Source: Siderastrea siderea
Lineage: Eukaryota; Cnidaria; Anthozoa; Scleractinia; Rhizangiidae
Assembly (NCBI GenBank): GCA_964030785.1
Contig: OZ034977.1
Coordinates: 25,910,152-25,974,151 of the forward strand
Direction of reading: 5' to 3'
DNA: 64,000 nt
Shown one piece after another: positions 1 to 11,815 of the stretch. The position numbers and the translations under genes were made by a program. Numbering within the stretch: position 1 is the first letter of the stretch; every line of letters starts with the position of its first letter. The notes beneath the pieces are model-generated. The model was not told where the DNA came from, made no database searches, and saw only the letters and a list, made by a program, of their open reading frames with translations.

Positions 1-746
1 AAATCTAGAAGATCATTTCCTTCCCTTGACGAGCTACCAAAAATGGCTGTGATATCGAGGTAGTTGGAATCTCCTGGGCATTCGAAGTATTTCCATCCTT
101 TCTCTCTGGCTACGGCAATGACATCCTTTTTCGGATAGCAGGTGGGGCGTTGACTGGGGAATTTTTTGCCAAACTTGAACATCACGTCTTCTTTCATTTG
201 AAAAATGACTACGATGATACCTTGCTCTCCAAGCTCTTTCTCGTAGCAATGAACCAGCGCCTTTTCTATGTCAACGTAGTAGATGCTGTGAATGAAATGA
301 ACGAGATTCATTTTCACATCATATTCCTTCTTCTGTTTCGCATACTCTTGGAACGTCATCGGCATCCATTCGAAGTCGACCTTGGCTCGTCCCTCTAGGG
401 TTTTAGCCACATTTTCTGCTTTAGCACGGAATACAGATATTCTATCTACTGCTGGTTCAATCACGCGGTTTGTCAGCAAAATTGGTTGTCTTGGTTGGCC
501 CTGTTTCAAAAGAATCTTGCTCAAGGCTTTAAGAATGTTGAGATCGTTTTCGCCTTCCCCACTTCCGACGCTGAGAACTCGAAATGGCAAGCTGCTTTTG
601 ATATTACGAGCAAGAATTGGCTCGATATGGTTCTCCATGCATTTTAAAATGGCACCTTCCTGATCACACGAAGCCAGAAAGCGTTCAAACGCCCGTGAAT
701 AAGCTTCAGGATGGGAAGAGAGGAGTCGAGTATCTTTGTCGGCCAT
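1..746 (-). CDS. Histamine N-methyltransferase-like SAM methyltransferase, 3' end outside window
   Basis: One uninterrupted frame of 248 codons runs from the ATG at 746-744 (MADKDTRLLSS...) to the left edge, where it is still open; human HNMT has 292 residues, so roughly 45 are missing. The S-adenosylmethionine motif I, VLSVGSGEGENDLNIL, lies near residue 57 and corresponds to the glycine-rich loop of HNMT. Further on, VIEPAVDRI and NLVHFIHSIYYV occupy the positions of HNMT's acidic SAM-contact segment and its FIHMIQMLYYV segment. HNMT transfers a methyl group from SAM to the imidazole of histamine in the cytosol. Cnidarian homologues often have unknown substrates, so only the class is firm. 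There is no intron in the visible part. Its first codons and upstream DNA are duplicated at about 2.4-2.6 kb. An intronless paralogue or retrocopy is possible, but the frame shows no damage. Confidence 0.85.
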   Translation of the reverse strand, partial: MADKDTRLLSSHPEAYSRAFERFLASCDQEGAILKCMENHIEPILARNIKSSLPFRVLSVGSGEGENDLNILKALSKILLKQGQPRQPILLTNRVIEPAVDRISVFRAKAENVAKTLEGRAKVDFEWMPMTFQEYAKQKKEYDVKMNLVHFIHSIYYVDIEKALVHCYEKELGEQGIIVVIFQMKEDVMFKFGKKFPSQRPTCYPKKDVIAVAREKGWKYFECPGDSNYLDITAIFGSSSREGNDLLD

Positions 747-1880
747 CGCTTTAGAGAATATGAAGGTTTTTACGGGCAAAATATTGAAAGGTCTGTAACT
801 ATGCCGCAATTTGGATTCCTTTTAAGCCCTATAACTTCATTGAAGCAGAAAATCAATCAATCAATCAATCGTTTTTGTTCCAAGAACTTTGACGTTATCA
901 TGAAACTAGCATTCTGCATATATTTGGTAAAAGAGGTAAACATTAAGTGAATTTGTAAGTTAAAAATTCTTATTAAAAACAATTCCATCCGTGTGTAAAG
1001 TTTGCAACAAAGAACTCCTAAAGATTAATTAAACCTTATTGTTTTCTTGTAGTTGAACTCTGAACCTTTATTGAAGCCGCTAAGGTTGAAACATGAATAG
1101 TTGAGACCATCAAAAAGCCTCTCTGGTGAGCAAACGCCTATCAGTACGAATTGTCGTTCGCTATCATTATCATATCAATATCATTCGCTATTGTTTTCAG
1201 TCAGATTTTTTATCTGTACACATTAACTTGTAACTTCTTTTAATTATAAAAGTGATTACGTAACGATCATAGCGTGAAAAAAGATTGAAACATGCATAGT
1301 TGAGACCACCGAAAAGCCTCCCTGGTGAGCCTATCAGTATGAATTGTCGTCAATGTAATTCGCTATTGTTTTCAGTCAGATTTTTTATCTGTACACACTA
1401 ACTTTGAACTTCGTTTTACCATTACGCACCGTGATTACGTAACGATCATAGCGTGAAAAAAGATCGTTGTACACGTCACTTTTTTTTTTATCTTGTTAAC
1501 TCTTATTTTTATTTACATTGTGTTTTTCCACTGTCTAAGCAGCACCATCGGTTGCTTAGTTTGAACAAAGGCAAAGTTACCCCCTAATTGAAACTTATAA
1601 AGATTGAATTTTCGTACTCTAAAACAGACCAAAGTCCGTATTTAAGTGCATCTAAACATGTGCCACAATTAATTTAGATTTTTCGTACTTCATTTTCTTA
1701 TTTTCTTCTGTCTTTGGTTCATTTCTTAAGAATTTCTGATGGCAAGTACAGGGCAATGGCAAAAATGAATTAAAAAGTAACAACTTACAACAAATTCGCA
1801 CACAAAATAACATGCAAAACCTTTATTAAAACACGATTGGTTTAAAAGCATAAAACTGCTTTAAAGGTCATGTAACTAAG
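677..1880. repeat. First copy of the HNMT-upstream duplicated block
   Basis: The DNA from the HNMT-like 5' end outward recurs downstream. The part from about 890 to 1880 matches 4690-5690 in the same orientation almost throughout. The part nearest the gene matches 2435-2620. Within it a unit of about 180-200 bp, starting near GGTTGAAACATG and ending at GATCATAGCGTGAAAA, occurs twice in tandem (about 1087-1284 and 1285-1461). No gene is visible between 747 and 2430 apart from these repeats. Confidence 0.75.
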
Positions 1881-2434
1881 CACCAGCTAAAGCGACAGCT
1901 ATACGCATATACTGCAAATAAATCCACCCAGAATTTAAACTAGAACGCATTTTAACATTACATCATCACGACATAACAATAAGATGGAATCAACCTAATT
2001 TGTCGAGAATACCCCTCAAGCTACACATGAATTTCTAAGGAAGATAACAAAGATGAATAATTTCTGGTCTTTTTGCAAACCTTCACTTATCTCCCCGAAT
2101 GCTTTCAGTACTGATCTACAATTTTCGGCAAGTCTTTTCTTTTTGGTAGTTTAGAGTAACAAAATGTCGAATAAATATAAAAGGCTTCACACCATATTCG
2201 GCTTATTCAACAGATTAATAAGGTGTAAATACAACATCCTTTTTTTGTTTATTTGTTTTTTCTTTTTTGATCGATGTTTTTCACAGATTCAAAGTTAAAA
2301 GATAATAAACGATCTCAAAGTCGTCAAGGGGCCCACGTCGCAATATGTGGTTTTCTGTTTAACCCCCGAAAGGTCAAAAACGGATTATGGTGCATGACGA
2401 GAATTCAAAACAATATAATACATGGAGCCAACGG

Positions 2435-2509
2435 AGCCAAAAAGCGTTCAAACGCCCGTGAATAAGCTTCAGGATGGGAAGAGAGAAGTCGAGTCTCTTT
2501 GTCCGTCAT
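2435..2509 (-). pseudogene. Duplicated 5' end of the HNMT-like gene
   Basis: Read on the minus strand from the ATG at 2509-2507, 25 codons repeat the start of the gene at 746 with few differences (MTDKETRLLSSHPEAYSRAF). Homology then stops at about 2435. The flanking upstream DNA (2515-2590) also matches 765-835. No methyltransferase body follows on this side, so this is either the stub of a second gene copy whose body was deleted, or a duplicated promoter and start. No splice donor is obvious at the break. Confidence 0.75.
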
Positions 2510-2590
2510 CGCTTTATTTGAAGGTTTTTACGGGCAAAATATTGAAAGGTCTGTAACTATGCTGCAATTTGGGTTTCTTTTTAAGCCCTG

Positions 2591-3300
2591 TAATTTGTAA
2601 CAAAGAACTCCTAAAGATTAATTAAACCTTTTTTTTTCTTGTAGTTGAACTCTGAACCTTTGTTGACGCCGCTAAGGTTAAAACATGCATAGTTGCGACC
2701 ACCAAAAAGCCCCCCGGTGAGCAAACGCCTATCAGTATGAACTGTCGTGAATATCATTCGCTGTTGTTTTCAGTCAGATTTTTTATCTGTACACTAACTT
2801 GTAACTTCTTTTTATTACTACATAACATGATTACGTAACGATCATAGCGTAAAAAAAAGATTGAAGCATGCATAGTTGAGACCACCAAAAAGCCTCCCTG
2901 GTTAGCAAACGCCTATCTGCGTGAATTGGCGTCAGTTACATTGCAAATCTGTTTAACCACAAATCAGACATCTGGTGTTCGTCTTTGTAAAAGTGGACGG
3001 CAAATTTTCTTGTGGTCTTAAGAGAAAGGATCGCCGACTTGAAATTTCGTCTTTTTTGACCTTGAATTCTTGGAAAGTGGAACCCACATACTGAACATCA
3101 GATGCCTGACTTCAAATCCGCCATGTTTGAGCAGTGTGTCGACAGTGACGACAAGTGACGACAGTAGTGATAGGCATTTCAGTGCTCGCGAGGGAAGCTT
3201 TTTGGTGCTGCCAACTATGCACATTTCAACCGTTTGGCTTCAACAGAAAGATCAGAGTTCAACTACAAGAAAAGAATTAGGTTTAATTAAATTAGGCTTC
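2591..3300. repeat. Second and inverted copies of the upstream repeat unit
   Basis: 2591-2945 repeats the units seen at about 1005-1461 in direct orientation: one full unit at about 2675-2862 and one partial unit at 2863-2945. 3098-3290 carries the same unit inverted; reading the minus strand gives GTGCATAGTTGGCAGCACC and, before it, the ACTACAAGAAAA/TTTAATTAA segment. The two orientations can form a fold-back structure. Confidence 0.6.
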
Positions 3301-3672
3301 AGACAGCCTGTTCCAACAATTCCACCCAATTCCACGTATTATGGAACTCATTTTTCCGCCTATTGAAAATGGCATTGAAATCCCCTAGTTTGCATATATG
3401 GGAGCCAACACAAATTGCATAAGTTAAGTTAATCAGTATTATTTCCGTTCCCGGTTTCGCGGTTAAGGTATCCTAATTCCTCTGAAGATACTAAAGAAAT
3501 CGTTGCAGTCAGAGCTTTGAGGGATGCAGATTTCTAGCCTATATTCGGTCCGTATTTCCAAAGTTATTTTTAGAAATAATTATATTATTCGGGATAATTA
3601 CGCAGTAATGGAAACTTAGGCCTTGTCTTACGAGAGGTCACGAGAGTGTTCTACCAAGGTTTCTCTAACTTT

Positions 3673-3745
3673 GGTTTGATAACTTGACTTCAATTATTTG
3701 ACACACTGTGGTCTGATAACTTGACCTCAATTATTTGACACACTG
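3673..3745. repeat. Short tandem repeat, about 38 bp unit, two copies
   Basis: The unit TTGATAACTTGACTTCAATT...GACACACTG occurs twice with few differences, immediately left of the TIR element at 3780. Confidence 0.6.
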
Positions 3746-3779
3746 TTTTCATGGGGTAAGATAAACCAAATGAAGGTAC

Positions 3780-4042
3780 GGCAAGAACGTCATGCTAGCC
3801 CACATATAAGGCACTAATAACATTACAATCCTATATGAATATATACACAACTGATTAACGCACCTACCTCCACTAACAAACACTTTCCTCCACTTGTACT
3901 CACTTTCCTTCATTTGTACTCTCTTTCCTTCATTTGCACTCACTTCCCTACACTTGTACTCACTTACCTTCACATTAGTGCCTTATATGTGGGCTAGCAT
4001 GACGTTCTTGCCCTATATGTGGGCTACCATGACGTTCTGGCC
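3780..4042. mobile_element. hAT-like MITE with an 8-bp target duplication
   Basis: A 38-bp terminal inverted repeat beginning GGCAAGAACGTCATGCTAGC is present at 3780-3817 and, inverted, at 3975-4012. A second, shorter copy of the right terminus follows at 4013-4042. The whole is flanked by GAAGGTAC at 3772-3779 and 4043-4050, an 8-bp target duplication as made by hAT elements. The interior (about 3868-3972) consists of four imperfect repeats of about 28 bp built on CACTTGTACTCACTTTCCTT. It has no coding capacity. Confidence 0.8.
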
Positions 4043-4689
4043 GAAGGTACAATGAACTCCATCGCACGCAAGAGGTGGCAACGTTCGGCCAATCGTTCAT
4101 CGCGGTCATTGCGAGTACAATATTTCTAGTGTACTTCGACACCAGAGACTATTTTTACCTTCAGTTGTGTGCACATGTGGGTTCCAACAGAAGAAAACAC
4201 AAAATTCGCATAGTTTTTCAAAAGTGAAAAAATATATTAAAATGTTTTGAATTAGAGATTATTGTAGATGCTAATTGTGAAGAAACGTAAACAAAATTCA
4301 TTAAAAATGCGAGGCGACCCGTTTCTGATGACTCGCTAACTTAACGTGGTCCATGCGCGTTTCGTTGACACTGAAGAGTTGGGATATTTAAAGAGTAACA
4401 GTTTTGCAATTCGTTTGCGTAGTTTTTGAAACTAAGTAATGTTAAACGAGCAGCAGCGGTTTATTGGGTCTAAAATTCCCCGGCCTTGCCTCGGAACAAA
4501 CACCCACTATAAAGTTTATAACAATGATGCTTTAGTTAAGGTTGAAAATTAACATACGACAAAAACATGTCTTTTGTCTCACACGAAACTTGCCAAAGGG
4601 GCGTGTCCATAGTAAGTTCAAACGAATGCGCTTTTGGAAAAGAAGACATTTGTATGAGACAAAAACAACTTCCTTTTTATTCAAATAGG

Positions 4690-5690
4690 TTTGATGTTAA
4701 CATGAAACTGGCATTCTGCATATAACATGTAGGCTAATCATGGCAATACACCTGGGTAACTATTTGGTAAAAGAGTTAAAACATTAAGTGAATTTGTAAG
4801 TTAAAAATTCTTATTAAAAACAATTCCATCCATGCGTAAAGTTTGCAACAAAGAACTCCTAAAGATTAATTAAGCCTTATTGTTTTATTGTAGTTGAACT
4901 CTATACCTTTGTTGACACCGCTAAGGTTGAAACATGCATAGTTGAGACCACCAAAAAGCCCCCCGGTGAGCAAAGCCTATCAGTATGAAATGTCGTCAAT
5001 GTCATTCGCTATTGTTTTCAGTCAGATTTTTTATCTGTACACATTAACTTTGAACTTCGTTTGACCATTACGCACCGTGATTACGTAACGATCACAGCGT
5101 GAAAAAGATTTGTTGTACAAGTCACTTTACTTTTTATCTTATTAACTCTTATTTTTACATTGTCTTTTTCCACTATAAAAGCAGCACCACCGACTGTTTA
5201 GTTTGAACAAAGGCAAAGTTACCTCCTAATTGAAACTTATAAAAGATTGAATTTTCGTACTCTAAAACAGACCAAAGTCCGTATTTAAGTGCATCTTAAC
5301 ATTTGCCACAATTAATTTAGATTTCTCGTACTTTACATTGTACACCACTTTAAGGCCCTTGCAAACTATTGAAAAGTTATTTCATGACTGCTCTAGCCCG
5401 CATACAGCACGAGGAATAGCAACCGGATTCGTCGCTTTCACAAATCCTTAGTTTGAAATCACTACTTGCGGTTACTTTTGCGCATTAGCAATTACAATTT
5501 TGGTATTGGTTTATTTTCTTATTTTCTTCTGTCTTTGGTTTATTTCTGAAGAATTTCTGATGGCAAGTACAGGGCAATGGCAAAAATGAATTAAAAAACA
5601 ACAACAAATTCGCACACAAAATAACATGCAAAACTCTTTACTTAAACACGATCGGTTTAAAAGCATAAAACTACTTTTTAAAGGTCGTGT
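4690..5690. repeat. Third copy of the HNMT-upstream block, with a 180-bp insertion
   Basis: This matches about 890-1880 in direct orientation, including the GGTTGAAACATG unit (4925-5110). Relative to the first copy it contains an extra segment at about 5334-5515 that starts ACATTGTACACCACTTTAAG. The region from 4050 to 4690 shows no gene. Confidence 0.7.
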
Positions 5691-5862
5691 GTTTTCACAA
5701 AGACATCAAGTGCCTCACTCAAATTCTCAAGAAGAACCTTTCCCCTACCCATCTTGTTGAGAGGGTTATTAATCAATATGTAACTAGGGTCGAAAACGAG
5801 GTTTGTTCTTTAGGTTGTGTTCCTGACAAGGTCTCAACTTTTTATTTCAAGTTACCTTATAG
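5691..5862 (+). pseudogene. Reverse-transcriptase retroelement fragment (Penelope-like?)
   Basis: The translation on the plus strand contains LVERVINQYVTR followed by STFYFKLPY. This resembles the segment joining the helical finger region to the FxKIPY-type motif in Penelope-like reverse transcriptases of cnidarians. Only about 57 codons remain; the frame then enters a non-coding repeat. The assignment is from memory of the motif pattern and could be another retroelement class. Confidence 0.45.
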
Positions 5863-5970
5863 CGGAGCTCCATTGCTAAGCAAATTTGGTAACCTATCAA
5901 TCCGAGAAATTTTGGTTGTGACGTAATAGTCACGTGACCGTCCATCCGTCCGTCCGCACAGACTCCACGG
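5863..5970 (+). repeat. Dispersed repeat, also at 51715-51858 inverted
   Basis: TAGCGGAGC followed by GGTAACCTATCAA, GAAATTTTGGT and TAATAG/CACGTGACCGTCC is shared, on opposite strands, with 51715-51858. It is probably the terminal region of a dispersed element. No gene is visible from here to 6960. Confidence 0.6.
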
Positions 5971-8900
5971 GAGGGGGAGGGGAGCCCCAAGACAACCCGA
6001 CGGGGGGTAGAGAATGCCATCTTTTCTTGGCGGGAAATCGCGCGGTGCTTTTGGGCAACCGGCGTTTTTCTTGGCGGGAAAACGCATGACCATCGTCGCT
6101 TTTGAAAAACAGGTTTCTTTATAGGCTTAAACTTCTTTAGCAAAACGATTGTACGAGAGTACTGAAGTAATTGACAAAACTTATGCCATAGAGTTAAGCA
6201 TGTTTGGTGTTTGTTTGTTTTCAATCTCGATGGTCTCAAGTTAGAGAACGAAATATAGGGGTTACTTAAGTAACTATAAGCGAAGCAGTTTTGAGTTTAA
6301 AGCTATTTTATCCGGTAAGTAATGAGTGTTCTTCGAAGCGCTCAAATTTTTTTATCGGCTGCTATAAAAGCCTACGCGACATTTCTTCGATAAGTTTATT
6401 ACAAGTGCTTCGAGGCTCCCAAAATCCTTTCTTTCGGATAATCCCAATAAAATGCCGGTGAAATGCCTGTATAAATTTTGGACCAGACTAATAGTGGCAG
6501 TTCATGTTACTTGTTAACATCCGAACGCGATGAAGATAACCCATTTAAATTTTGTTGCTGTAAATGAGCGCCGTTTGAAGTTCATTCAAGCGAACAGCCA
6601 AGAATCCAAGGAGATTTGACAAGCCTTGACAGTTAATGACAGGATATGGAAACATTGTAAAAACCAAGCAAGACGGCTCGTGAGTAAAATATGTGTTCAG
6701 TTTGATGCCCGAAAAAAAAAGATCAAGCTGTGCTCAGCCTCTAGATTGACCTTTCGAGCTTGGTTTTACAGAACAGATCCCCAAAGTAGTGGAAGACAAT
6801 TCGGAACACTTTCGGGCTTTTTGAGAAACACTTTTTGGAAGCGACCGAGCCAAAAAAAGCCCCGAAATATGTTTCGGACCGAACAGTTCCAGGACTATTT
6901 TTGAAAAACGAACACCAGTTTATTCCTTGGTGGCTCCGCCTTTAGGTTTGGCCAAATCTATATATTATTTTATTAGTACCACACAAGAGTGGTGTAGGCA
7001 AAGCACTTTAAGAGGCCGTTTACATAGGTGAAAGATTGTTTGATACGTGACAGAAGAAGAGCACATGCAAGTTGTGCTTTGTGGGAAAAGCTATTTTAAG
7101 CTGGATTGCATACACTCTTCTCCTGTTGCTGCACTGAATGTTTCAAAATTGTAATCTGAAAATGCTATCAAAACATATTGCGCTGCCTAGTCCAGACTAA
7201 TCTTAGAAATCTACAATTATCCGAGATCCATTTGACATATAATCTCTAAAACGGTTACAAAAGCCAACAAAAAGTTTCTTATCTGTGTCGGTAACTATTT
7301 TTGCGCAACTGTCTTTCTATTGAAATAGTTGGTTACTTTGGTATGTTTTTTTTTTTGAAACACAAAAATTGTGATTTATCAACTGACAGAGTTGTAACCC
7401 ACAATTCCTTGGTTCGCTCTGACGGAGGGCAAACGCTCCAAACGTCAGCTTCCAATTTCTCTACGGTGGCCAATTTACGTTATAAACTCAGTTGATAAAT
7501 TCAAGTTCTTGTGTTTCACTTCGCAACGGATGCAAGACCACAGATTCTTTACAAATTAACCCCCTTATATATTTCTTTTTGGTCTGTTAATTCCAAGACC
7601 TTCGATCTGTTTAAAAATACACTCATAAAAGTATTTTAAACGTTTTAAAATGCGACTGAAAAAAATCTTGCTGTTAAAAAAATAGCTTGTTAATCCCATT
7701 AAATTGGTTTAAAAGTTGAGCCTTTATCAGACAAATGTTAATTTTGAAAGGCTTGGTTGAATAATGGCCCAAATTATAAGTGCTGTGTTAACTTCCCTTG
7801 AAATCCAAACTACTCTCTATTAGCCCCATTAGTATGTCAAACAAAACGATTATCATATACAATCTCTGGGTAGTTCCATATTTGCGTTTTGACCTCAGAA
7901 GAGTATTTTAGTTAACTTTGGTAAAAACTGAAGCAACTCGAGCAAAGCGATGAATGGTATGTTCCGTTCTCTGGTTGGAACAAAGAATTAATCAGAAAAC
8001 AAACAAGCAATCATCGGCTCAGTCTTTGTTTTTGCTGTTTGCGTCCTTTGGAAAAGTACTACATGTCGGCTTATTCTTCAAACTTAGGCGTTAAGGTGAA
8101 ATTATTACAGTATGACCGTCTTTCTTAGGACTGGATACTCAGAATGTCTGCCGAAAGTCTGAGCAAATTTGGAATAATTAGGATTTCTCCAACTGGCAAA
8201 TCGTCACCCTGTTTTACCACTAAGCCCTCAAGTATTTCTTTAAACGTTTCATAAGATTATTAAACATTAAATCTAAGGTATTCTTTCTGGATCCATTCTA
8301 AAATATCCTTATGGACCTGCCTCGCAGTCTCTTCCAGCTCGTTCAATTTACAGCTCATGGCGCGCACCTTCATACACCTAGGAAAAGAATATTACAAATG
8401 ATGTCCTGGGTAATTTGAAATTTATTCACAAATTTTCTTAACAATCTTTTAAAAAACTGACCATCTCGAATAAGGCACTTCGTTTTTCAAATTTATGTAA
8501 AACAAGTTTTAACAGATAGATAAAAATCAAGATGGCAAGTTTTGCATTTATAGCATTATTCATGTCTATTTTGTGACAATTTTTAAACAGCTATGACTTT
8601 TTTCTGATTGAAATGCAGTCTAGTCAAAGTAATTATTTCATTCTGATTGGACTCCTTAGTCTAGATTTTTGTCATTTGGAAAAACAAACAAAACATCAGA
8701 TGAGGCGACTTGTTTCATTTTTGTCAAGTCGAGGGTGTGCTTTAAAAAAGATCGTATTTTCAAAACAAAACAATAATAAGTTTCCAAATAAGATATCATT
8801 ACATTGACACGTACACTGACACTAATCAATTAAATTCTGCTCATGTTTGCATAATTACCTTAAATGTTTTATCGGTGCTTGGAGAGTTATCATACAAGAA

Positions 8901-8972
8901 ATGTAAACTTTCAATCTGGACCACGTAGTCACCATCTCCATAGATAAGTAAATATGGTGTCGTTAACTTTGA

Positions 8973-10889
8973 CCGCATATCCGGATTCATTCCTGAAAGC
9001 ATTGAATGCCAAGGAAAGCTTCCATGCACACCAGGTTAGCACTCATGCTCTATGTGTTAGTTCAAAAGGGGCCGCATCTAAGGTACAAAATTCTTGCAGC
9101 GCGAAACCAGGCTTCGTGAGTTGTGCGCGTACTAAGGGCGCACCATGCTGATTGCAATAACATTTCTGCCAGACGGAAGGAGTTCGACAACCTGGCCTAG
9201 GATAGTTAGATCAAGCTTTCGTTGAAAGACACTTCTGTTTGAAGTCTTAAGAAGTAAAAAAGTTATTTTATATTCTAGAATTGCAACGAGGTACGCGTCC
9301 TTGGTTTGCACCTAGATGAGATGATAATGCTTAAAGTTAGCAAACTATCGAGAGAGTTATACTCTTAACGGATTATGCTACTTCATGCCGCAGACAGTGA
9401 CTTGTTCCAGGCGATGTTTGAAGTCGCTATCGACTATCAGAGTCACTATCAAACTGGAATGTGGACGGGACGTTTACTCGGGTACATTATGTAACTCGCG
9501 CAGTTCAGTGCGTCAAACAATAACAGGTGCAGTGCATGCGCCATGTACTAGATGGGACACCATGCCGTGTTTTACGGAAAGAAGAAGGTGCATAGCTAGA
9601 TCGCTATAGAGTATTCTTATTGATGCTACATGTATGCCCGCATTGCACATGCTTGCACAGACAATGCGCGGAATTTACAGCAGCACACAGACTTTTTCGA
9701 AATTTTTCCAAGCTTGAAGAATTGCAGCTCATCGCTTCTTCCAATGTCTGATAACGATGTGAATAATGCAAGAAAAACGTTTTTCAGGGAAGATGTTAGA
9801 AAACATACTCTTCGTCTGCACAGAAGTTCCCTCCGTAACCCCTCATTTTGACACTGACAGGATAAAAAGCTGGCTATTTGTGGGCCTTGTGCTCCTTTAG
9901 CGCTAAACTGCGCAGTCAAACAATCGAGATCTGTAAAGGCTATAGACGAAGGAGTAAATTTGCCAACGAAAATCTGTTTTGGAAGTAACTGTGCTTGTGT
10001 CGTAGAGAATGGGAAATGAAAGGACAAATAACAGAATGAATAGAGTGTGTAGTGACATGCTTCTACGTTCTTAAACTGCATCATAGTTCTGCTTTGAAAC
10101 AGTTAAACAGGTAAGCTTGAAAGTGGCCACCGAAATTATTGAGGAGAAAGCGAAATTGCCGTTAAACGATTCGACCACTGTAATTGAATTAATTAAATAT
10201 CTAATTTGCATAATTTTGACGTAGAATAAAGCGATCCCCTGAATTCAGTTAAATCACCCCGCAAAATGTTAACGTCTTGTTTCGATGGAACATTTAACAG
10301 GCAAACATAACTAAAATGACAATTCAACACTGTATCAAGTTACTTTTGCTTCATTTTTCCAATAATAGTCTTTATAGTCTAAATGGCGGCCATATTGAAA
10401 AATGCCCCCCCCCCCCCACCCCCTTCCCGCCTGCCACAGATCCTGTCCAGATTGCCTCTAATCTTTAAAACGTTCCCTACGATACCTAGTATTACTGTGC
10501 CAAGTTTCATGCTTTTATCATAAAGTGCAGAATAGTTTCACCTATCTGCTAGACTAAATAGGGTTAACTGCTGTAAAAATGTAAAAATTACTTGAATACA
10601 AATTTTCGTGGTTAGCCTGACAAACGTACTTTTCGTCCGTGCAAGGCGACGAAACCTACGACGAGTTGGCTACACCGAAATTTCTCTAATGAGTCTCTTG
10701 ACAGGAACGGAATGATACCCAACTGGGAATCGTTATGCGATAAAATGCGAGGTTGCTACTATCATTTATATGCTACCAGGACTTCCAACGCGATGTTTGA
10801 CGAGTTTAGAAAAGAGTTGGCTGCACCAAAAAGTCTCTGATGAGTCCCTTGGCTGGGAAGAAAAACAAGTATCCTTTATAGTTTAATAG
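8973..10889. other. Unrelated DNA inserted in the MGLL pseudogene
   Basis: This stretch interrupts homology with the parental MGLL exon 6 and intron 5. It contains a minus-strand open frame of 152 codons (10084-9626) with no recognisable domain, and a poly-C run near 10407. No terminal repeats were found, so I cannot say whether it is an insertion or a replacement. Confidence 0.45.
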
Positions 10890-11224
10890 AAGTTACAGTG
10901 AAAAAATTGACTTGCAAAGTTATCGCAACACGATCATCAGTGCCATAACGATGTTTGCATTGCTCGCTGTTCATGGTTTTTGTTTTGTTTTGTTTGTTTG
11001 TTTGTTTTTCTTCTTTGCTCAGGGAGATATACGGGTGCTGGCAAAATAACGTTTGGGAGCAGGGAGGTAACTCCGCGATGGTAAAAAGATCCGATCAGGG
11101 GAGTATAAATAATATCCCCCCTTGGACGGAATGAAACACATGCATAATGACATTAGCATGTATGTATGGGAATGATTGTGTTCAGTTATAAGTTGAGTCG
11201 TTTTTACTGTTTATTGTGTTCATT

Positions 11225-11500
11225 CAGCCGTTCGTTTGTTTATTTATTCGCTCATTCCTTCGTTTGTTCGTTTGTTTGTTTGCTCGTTCGTTCCTTCGTT
11301 TATTCATTAGTTCTTTTGTTGGTACGTTAATTCGTTGGTTCGTCTGTTCCTTGGTTGGTTGGTTCGTTAGTTTTGGTTGATTGGTTCGTTTGTTCGTCCG
11401 TTGGTTCCTCCTTCCCGCCCGCCCTCCCTTCGTTCCTTCGTTGGTTGGTTGGTTGGTTGGTTGGTTGGTTGGTTGGTTGGTTCATTCATTCAATCTTTCG
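11225..11500 (+). repeat. Degenerate GTTC/GGTT simple repeat
   Basis: TTCGTTCG-type and then GGTT-rich tetranucleotide repeats occupy the position equivalent to the long CCTT array of MGLL intron 5. The open frames it produces are artefacts. Confidence 0.8.
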
Positions 11501-11699
11501 TCTATAGCTATTCGTTTTTTTGCCCGTTTTTCGGTGATAATACCTCACCTGTTCAGGATCTCTGTTCACAATGGTACGATCCACGAAGCTATTTTCCCCC
11601 AAAATACCTGGAAGACAAGAAAAAAGGCTGAAAAAAAAACACTTACTGGTTATAATGCTAATTCAAATGTTGATTATTCATCCAAGGGGTCGTATTAAT

Positions 11700-11815
11700 C
11701 TGCTGTGGTTAGTATATCAGACTCAGATTAGAAGGTTGGTAGCTTGAGCTTTAGTGGTTAGCATATCAGACTCAGATTAAAAGGTTGGTAGCTTGAACTT
11801 TTCTTTTCTGTCATG
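11700..11815 (+). repeat. tRNA-like SINE remnant with an internal tandem duplication
   Basis: TGGTTAGTATATCAGACTC and AAGGTTGGTAGCTTGA resemble a decayed A box and B box. The first half (about 47 bp) is present twice. A homologous SINE remnant lies at 29105-29170 in the parental MGLL intron 4, so it predates the duplication. Confidence 0.55.

Noticed and set aside
9626..10084. 152-codon minus-strand frame in the MGLL pseudogene insert
   Set aside because: No domain, no splice context and no homology to MGLL; frame length is not convincing alone.
11377..11698. Trp/Leu/Val-Gly repeat frames
   Set aside because: They arise from GGTT repeats.
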